This document shows, one piece after another, positions 59,461 through 64,000 of a stretch of DNA of 64,000 nt; position 1 is the stretch's first letter, and each line of letters opens with the position of its first letter. The position numbers and the translations under genes are program-made. The stretch is from Drosophila pseudoobscura (taxonomy: Eukaryota > Arthropoda > Insecta > Diptera > Drosophilidae), in NCBI RefSeq assembly GCF_009870125.1, contig NC_046683.1:4464001-4528000 (forward strand). Direction: 5' to 3'. The notes below the pieces were generated by a model. The model was not told the origin of the DNA and ran no database searches. It saw only the letters and a program-made list of their open reading frames with translations.

Positions 59461-60236
59461 TAACAGTACAAGCAGAGCAGAAGCATAAGCAGAGCAGACG
59501 CAGAACGAAGCAAGGCAGAGAACGAGAACAGCAGAAGGAAGCAGGGCGTAGAGGAAGCAGTTGAAAATAAAGCGGTACAAGCAAAGGAGCGGCTAAAGCA
59601 GTTCAATAGCACTTATCTGGCTGGCCGGCTGGATAAGCAAAGCAGTAGAAGAAACAGTTCGATAAGCAGTTCGATAAGCAGTCTGTGTGTTTGTGTGTGT
59701 TTTTTTTTGCAGAAGAAAATTCAAAGAATCTCTGCATATATTTCTCTCTCTCTCTTAAATATATTTTTTGTTTTCTGCGTGTGTTTAAATTTAAAGTGTT
59801 TTTGTTTTTTTTTTTTGTATTGTTTTCTGTGTGTCAAAAAAATGAGACGCTATAAATAGCCAGAAAAATGTTAAACAAAAACACAAAAAAGAAACAAGAA
59901 TAATAAATAAAAATAAACCCAAGCGGAGAAAAGGAAAAGTGCACACAAAATAAAATTAAGAACAACAACAACAAGTGAAAATTGTATAATTTTGTCTATA
60001 ATTAAAATTTTGTTGCAACGATCCTCCAGGCAATGTGACTCTGAAGCGCCGCGAGTGCAAAAACAAAACAAAAACAAAAACCAAGAAAGAAATTAAGAAA
60101 AAGAACCAAAGGGAAAACCTAAAGCAAAAGTGAAGGAAAGACAGAAAGAAAACAAAACCAAAAAAATCAACGGAAAGACCTTTAACCCTTAGACGGAACA
60201 TAGGAGACATAGGCCTGGATAGAGCCCCAAAACCTG
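59461..60236 (+). other. sgg: probable 5' leader of the Sgg46-type transcript
   Basis: AAG/CAG- and A-rich, T-poor sequence from about 59465 with GCAGAGCAGA and TTCGATAAGCAG repeats, an acceptor-like TTTTTTTTTGCAG at about 59701-59713, then an A-rich stretch up to the ATG at 60237. The asymmetric composition suggests a transcribed leader. Its start and any internal intron are not resolved. Confidence 0.4.
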
Positions 60237-62058
60237 ATGGCAACAACAACCATAGAAGCAGCAGCAGCAGCGCCGTCCGCCCAGCCGCAGCAGCAGCAGC
60301 AGCAGCCACCGCCACCGCCCGCTGTCCACCTGTCCACCAGCAACAACAGCAACAACAACCACAGCGGCAGCAGCCGGAGCAGCAGTCGAAGCAGCAGCAA
60401 CAGCAGCAACAAGAACAACAACAACAGCAGCAACAGCAAGTCGAGCCAGAACCAGAAATCGATACCCATCAAGATACCATTGAGCGAGCGTTTCTCGTCG
60501 CAGACCTCGACAGGATCGGCGGACAGCGGGGTGATCGTCTCGAGCGCCTCACAGCAGACGCTGCTGCAACAGCTGCCGCCGGTGCGCAGCAGCAGCGGCT
60601 CCCTGAGCCTCCACGGGGCGCAGCCCAAGTGGCAGAAGCGTCGCCAGTTGCTCAGCCAGGACAGTGGCATCGAGCATGTGGGGGGCGGCGGTCGCGGAGC
60701 GGCTGAGGCCAAGGCGGGACCAGGAGCGCCCAACGATGGATCGGCAGTGTCCTCGTCGGCAGCCGGCGGGGGCGAGGGGGCGGGCGGGCAGTCGACCAGC
60801 AGCAGCGAATCGCTGGGCAGCTCCGGCGGGGCATCCGATCCGCCGGGAGGACGCATGCGCGCTGCCTCCGCCCTGGAGCTGAGCAGCGTGGGCGGCGGAG
60901 TGGCCCTGGGAGGCGGGGGCAACGCCCTGCGCCGGATCAAATACAAGAGCACCAACAGCACCGGCACCCAGGGATTCGATGTGGAGGATCGCATCGACGA
61001 GGTGGATATCTGTGATGATGACGATGACGATGACGACGACGACGACGATGATGATGGTCTCCACTTGGTGGAGCACGAGGAGGAGGAGGAGGACGATGGC
61101 GTGGCCGTGGATGATGTGGACGGCGAGGATCCCGAGGAGGCGGACACCCAATCGGACACACAGTCCGGGATAGTGATCAATATGGGGGGCAAAGGCAAAG
61201 GCAAGGCCAGTGGCAGCGAGACGACCGACAAGCAGCCACTGCCCCTCGACAAGGCCCCTCTGACGGTGGCCGCGGCGGCGGCCAAGAGGCGGGACATCAA
61301 GAGCCTGGCCACCGATGGGCACATCTACTTTCCGCTGCTGAAGATCAGCGAGGATCCGCACATCGACGCGCGGCTGATCAACCGCAAGGACGGCCTGCAG
61401 GACACCATGTACTACCTGGACGAGTTCGGCAGCCCCAAGCTGCGCGAGAAGTTCGCCCGGAAGCAGAAGCAGCTGATGGCCAAGCAGCAGAAGGCCCTCC
61501 TCAAGCGGGAGCGCGAGGAGCAGCGCAAGAAGCGCAACACCACGGTGGCCTCCAATCTGGCGGCCAGCGGGGTGGACACCACCACCAAAGAACACTGTGA
61601 TACAACAACCCTGTCCAGCCGCCATGCCACCGCAGCCGGGACGATCCACAAGCGCAGCTCCGACCCCAACCAGCACTCGCATCTCGACGTCCAGGAGGAC
61701 GTCCAGATCGGCGTGGCCGTCGACGACGACGACGACGACGACAACGAGGAGCTGCATCTGGATGTGGTCAAGCTGCGGGGTCGCAGCCACAGCCACGGCA
61801 CCAACCACTACGATGCTAGCACCAACACCCGCCACCCACAGCACCACCGCCACACCCACGCCCACGGGGAGGGCCACGGGGGGGCCCATGGCCGGCAGCA
61901 GCAGGAGGAGGAGGACATCGAGCAGGGGGCCGAGCCCGCCTTCGATGGCCTCGACAGCCTCGACGACAGCGTCAAGACTGCCACCACCACAAAGCTCTCC
62001 AGAACCCAGTCCTGCGTCAGCTGGACCAAAGTGGTGCAAAAGTTCAAGAATATCCTAG
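60237..62058 (+). CDS. sgg: Sgg46-type long N-terminal exon of shaggy (partial)
   Basis: ATG at 60237 encodes 607 residues plus one base, ending CTA G|GTAAAT (phase 1). Segments: Gln/Pro run (18-28), Ser/Asn-rich stretch (33-75), SADSGVIVSS (94-103), RRQLLSQDSGIEHV (135-148), Gly/Ser linker, IDEVD (253-257) directly before a run of 14 Asp (260-273), Glu-rich stretch, a more ordered charged block (about 350-434), a second acidic run (496-505), a His-rich stretch (518-552) and a C-terminal SWTKVVQKFKNIL. With about 486 shared kinase residues the product would be near 1090, close to the 1067 I recall for D. melanogaster Sgg46. That isoform is known as a caspase substrate, and the DEVD before the Asp run is a candidate site. 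Intact frame. The kinase domain lies outside the window. Confidence 0.85.
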
Positions 62059-62189
62059 GTAAATGTCCCACACCCACACCTGGTCCCCCCCCAAGACTTT
62101 CGCTGCACCCTGCCCCCCCTAAAACCCCCTAAATATTCTATATATATAAATATCTCTTGGAACTCGCAACGATCCACTAATCAATTTTG

Positions 62190-62219
62190 TCGTTTCTCTT
62201 TCTCTCTTTCTAGGTAAGT
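62190..62219 (+). promoter_or_regulatory. second candidate recursive splice site
   Basis: CGTTTCTCTTTCTCTCTTTCTAG|GTAAGT, junction 62213^62214, with branch-like CACTAAT at about 62175-62181. It lies 155 nt after the end of the Sgg46 exon, whose own donor (GTAAAT) is weaker. Same architecture as at 42541. Confidence 0.65.
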
Positions 62220-64000
62220 TTTTGAATCATTCGAAAGGGTCCAAGCCCCAGTGCCTTGGAAAATTCCAGAGGTTTATCTATCGGTGAGACTGTTTACAAA
62301 ACCCACACACACACAGACAGACAAGGGGGGTGGCAGTGGGAGATAAGTATTGTGTTGGAAAATTTCGGATGATAAGAAGAAAATCAACAGCAGTAAGAAA
62401 AGTTCCAAGAGTTCTACGAACAGCTGCGATTCTATCGGAAATATGGATCGCCTGATCTTCACAGGATCCCCGGAAAGATGATGAAAAGATGATACGATCG
62501 GATGGTGGATTTCTGTGGGGAACGCCTGTGATACGACAAAATCGATAGCTGACAAATCGATAAGTATAAGTAAGAGTAAATCGAGAGAACATCAGACTTG
62601 TGCTGGACTCTTTTGTGCTGTTGGAAATGCACTTGTAACCCTGAGATCTAGGCCATTGAAACGCTTCCTTCTCAGCCACCTCAAAGCCCATATATCCCTA
62701 TACTCGTACTCTTTGAGTATTGGGTGTAGCAAGAGGTTCGTCTGGCACCCACCCTCGTCCAATGGGCACGACGTGTACTTTGTTTTCGCACTCTCCGGAC
62801 CGAGGCTCGGCAAAACAAAGAAAACGAGACGAGGTTGACGCAGTGGAAAATCATCTGAGAAGAAGAATTTCATCATGAACAATCATGCATGGAGATAGCT
62901 TGAGAAATACTCAAGGCATAGAGAAATCACTCGGAGAAGAGGAGAAACGGAGAAGAGTTCAATGAACGAATGCATTGGGAATTGCGATAAAACACAATAA
63001 GGAAAATACTATTAAAAGGCGGAAATGTTGAGGGATATACATATATATATATATATATGTAGAAGTGCTTCCTCTCCATCTTCTGCTCCGTAGAGCAGAG
63101 ACTGAGAAGTGAATCTTGTGTGCATGTCGTAAAATGTGAAAAATCTTGAAGGCAGCACACAACACAGCACACTGATAAGTGAAAGCTGATTTTCCCCGCC
63201 TTCCTGCTCTACAACAGGCCATAATATATATAATGTTGATAAGACCCAGACCGTACCCTGTTGTGCCTTGTTTGGCTTCGGGTGCCACGCCAGTCTCGAT
63301 GATTTATGCCAGCCCATCGGCTTGAGCAAAATTCAAAGATCCACACTCCACATTCCACTTGAATCAGCCCTATACAGCCCTACATTCCGCTCGTTTTGAT
63401 GATGAAACAGCTGAAAATATTTCCATACACGGAATGATCGTTCAGGTTTTCCAGCGACAGGTTGCTTGGCGTTTATCTCCCTGCCTCTCCAGCCATCCAT
63501 CCATCCATCCGTCCATCCGTACAGTCATATAAGTGATTTTGCATTTTCTGATGCCCACTGATTATGAGCTTTACGAATAGATAGAGAATAGAGCCTTTGC
63601 TCTGGTCTCTGATGTCTATGTCTAGTCCTATGGCTAGAAGCCATTTCCACGGCTTCAGCCCTGCGATCGGGGAAGCGCATTACACGTTGATTCGCTGTGC
63701 AAATTCCCCATAAACGAACGGACAAAAGTCATTCGTTTCGTGTAATCGAATGGAAGTTTTTTCTTTCGTTTCTTCTGCAGCTTCCCGATGATCTCTTTGT
63801 AGATCTTATGGGTCCTATGGGATCTTCTCCCGCTTCTACTGCTGCTTCTGCAGGGGGACTGAAAGCAGAAGCTGGCGGCAAGCACGCGCTATATCACCCA
63901 CAGGCCAGGCAGTGATTATATGTACAATGTGTATATAATCAATATATATATACAGTATGTATATATGCCCTCTCTCTCTCTCTCTCTCGTATCAGAAGAA
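62220..64000. other. sgg intron to the window end
   Basis: No exon recognised. TA repeat at 63039-63059, CATC repeat at 63495-63520, CT tract at 63969-63991. An acceptor-like TTTCTTCTGCAG ends near 63780 and opens a frame to 63915, without recognisable sequence. The first shared kinase exon was not found. Confidence 0.5.

Larger units (their letters stand above)
26000..64000 (+). other. sgg: 5' part of the shaggy (GSK-3) locus
   Basis: This interval holds at least four alternative first coding exons of the same phase and the long introns between them. The shared kinase exons are not in the window and must lie beyond 64000. Shaggy is the fly GSK-3, acting in Wingless signalling, circadian timing and neural precursor formation. 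The identity rests on the 28-residue MSGRPR exon, which matches the N-terminus of the standard 514-residue isoform, and on the Sgg46-type exon at 60237. The introns are rich in GA/CT and CA repeats. Confidence 0.85.

Noticed and set aside
60182..61324. 380-codon minus-strand frame rich in Ser and Pro
   Set aside because: Another mirror of the repeat-rich Sgg46 exon, with strings of Ser and Leu caused by CAG/GAC repeats.
60549..62039. 496-codon open frame on the minus strand
   Set aside because: Antisense shadow of the Sgg46 exon; poly-Val and poly-Leu runs mirror the Asp/Glu codons of the sense strand.
1..64000. tRNA, rRNA or CRISPR-like features
   Set aside because: I looked for cloverleaf-type GGTTCGAATCC boxes and regularly spaced repeats. 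The tandem repeats found have no unique spacers, and no tRNA-like B box with matching arms was seen. A tRNAscan run would be decisive.

Overview
The window is nuclear DNA of a Drosophila, most likely the X chromosome (Muller element A). The evidence is spliced genes with short GT-AG introns, proteins recognisable as Drosophila Ariadne-1, phosphatidylinositol 4-kinase III alpha and Shaggy (GSK-3), Drosophila core-promoter motifs (DRE TATCGATA, Ohler motif 1 YGGTCACACTR, Ohler motif 6 GTATATTT), and very abundant CA/GA microsatellites. An obscura-group species is my guess from the protein divergence and the amount of simple repeat; the sequence does not prove it. As I recall, in D. melanogaster PI4KIIIalpha and sgg sit close together near the tip of X while ari-1 is far away on X, so the ari-1/PI4KIIIalpha junction here would be a rearranged neighbourhood.

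Layout. 0-2.7 kb is compact: a small two-exon gene of unknown identity (+), a TMEM242-like mitochondrial membrane protein (-, three exons) and a single-exon ZAD/C2H2 zinc-finger gene (+), the last two diverging from a DRE-rich intergenic spacer. 2.7-8.8 kb holds no convincing gene. It contains a tandem array of ~0.5-kb repeats, scattered older copies of part of the unit, and clusters of housekeeping-promoter motifs. 8.84-11.9 kb is a complete seven-exon ari-1. 11.9-15 kb is its 3' region and an intergenic spacer ending in a motif-1 promoter. 15.04-24.1 kb is a complete ten-exon PI4KIIIalpha gene encoding 2131 residues. 24.1-26 kb is intergenic, with a motif 6/motif 1 promoter followed by a cluster of hairpins.

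26-64 kb is the 5' part of the shaggy locus. Long introns are full of GA/CT and CA repeats, and there are several candidate promoters. I find four separate ATG-bearing exons (ending at 36045, 39343, 42419 and 62058), every one ending in the same splice phase. This is what is expected if alternative first exons join one shared downstream exon encoding the kinase domain, which lies beyond the right edge. The last of them encodes the ~600-residue N-terminal extension of the large Sgg46-type isoform. Two of the four are followed 122-155 nt downstream by a pyrimidine tract and AG immediately joined to GTAAGT, the signature of a zero-length recursive splice site. A degenerate 3' fragment of a non-LTR retrotransposon lies in the intron after the first of these exons.

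Functionally the named genes are independent: ubiquitin transfer (ari-1), plasma-membrane PI4P synthesis (PI4KIIIalpha), Wnt/circadian/neural signalling kinase (sgg) and mitochondrial complex assembly (TMEM242-like). The unusual content is regulatory: repeated promoter-like modules, recursive-splice candidates, CGATA clusters and the modular Sgg46 extension.
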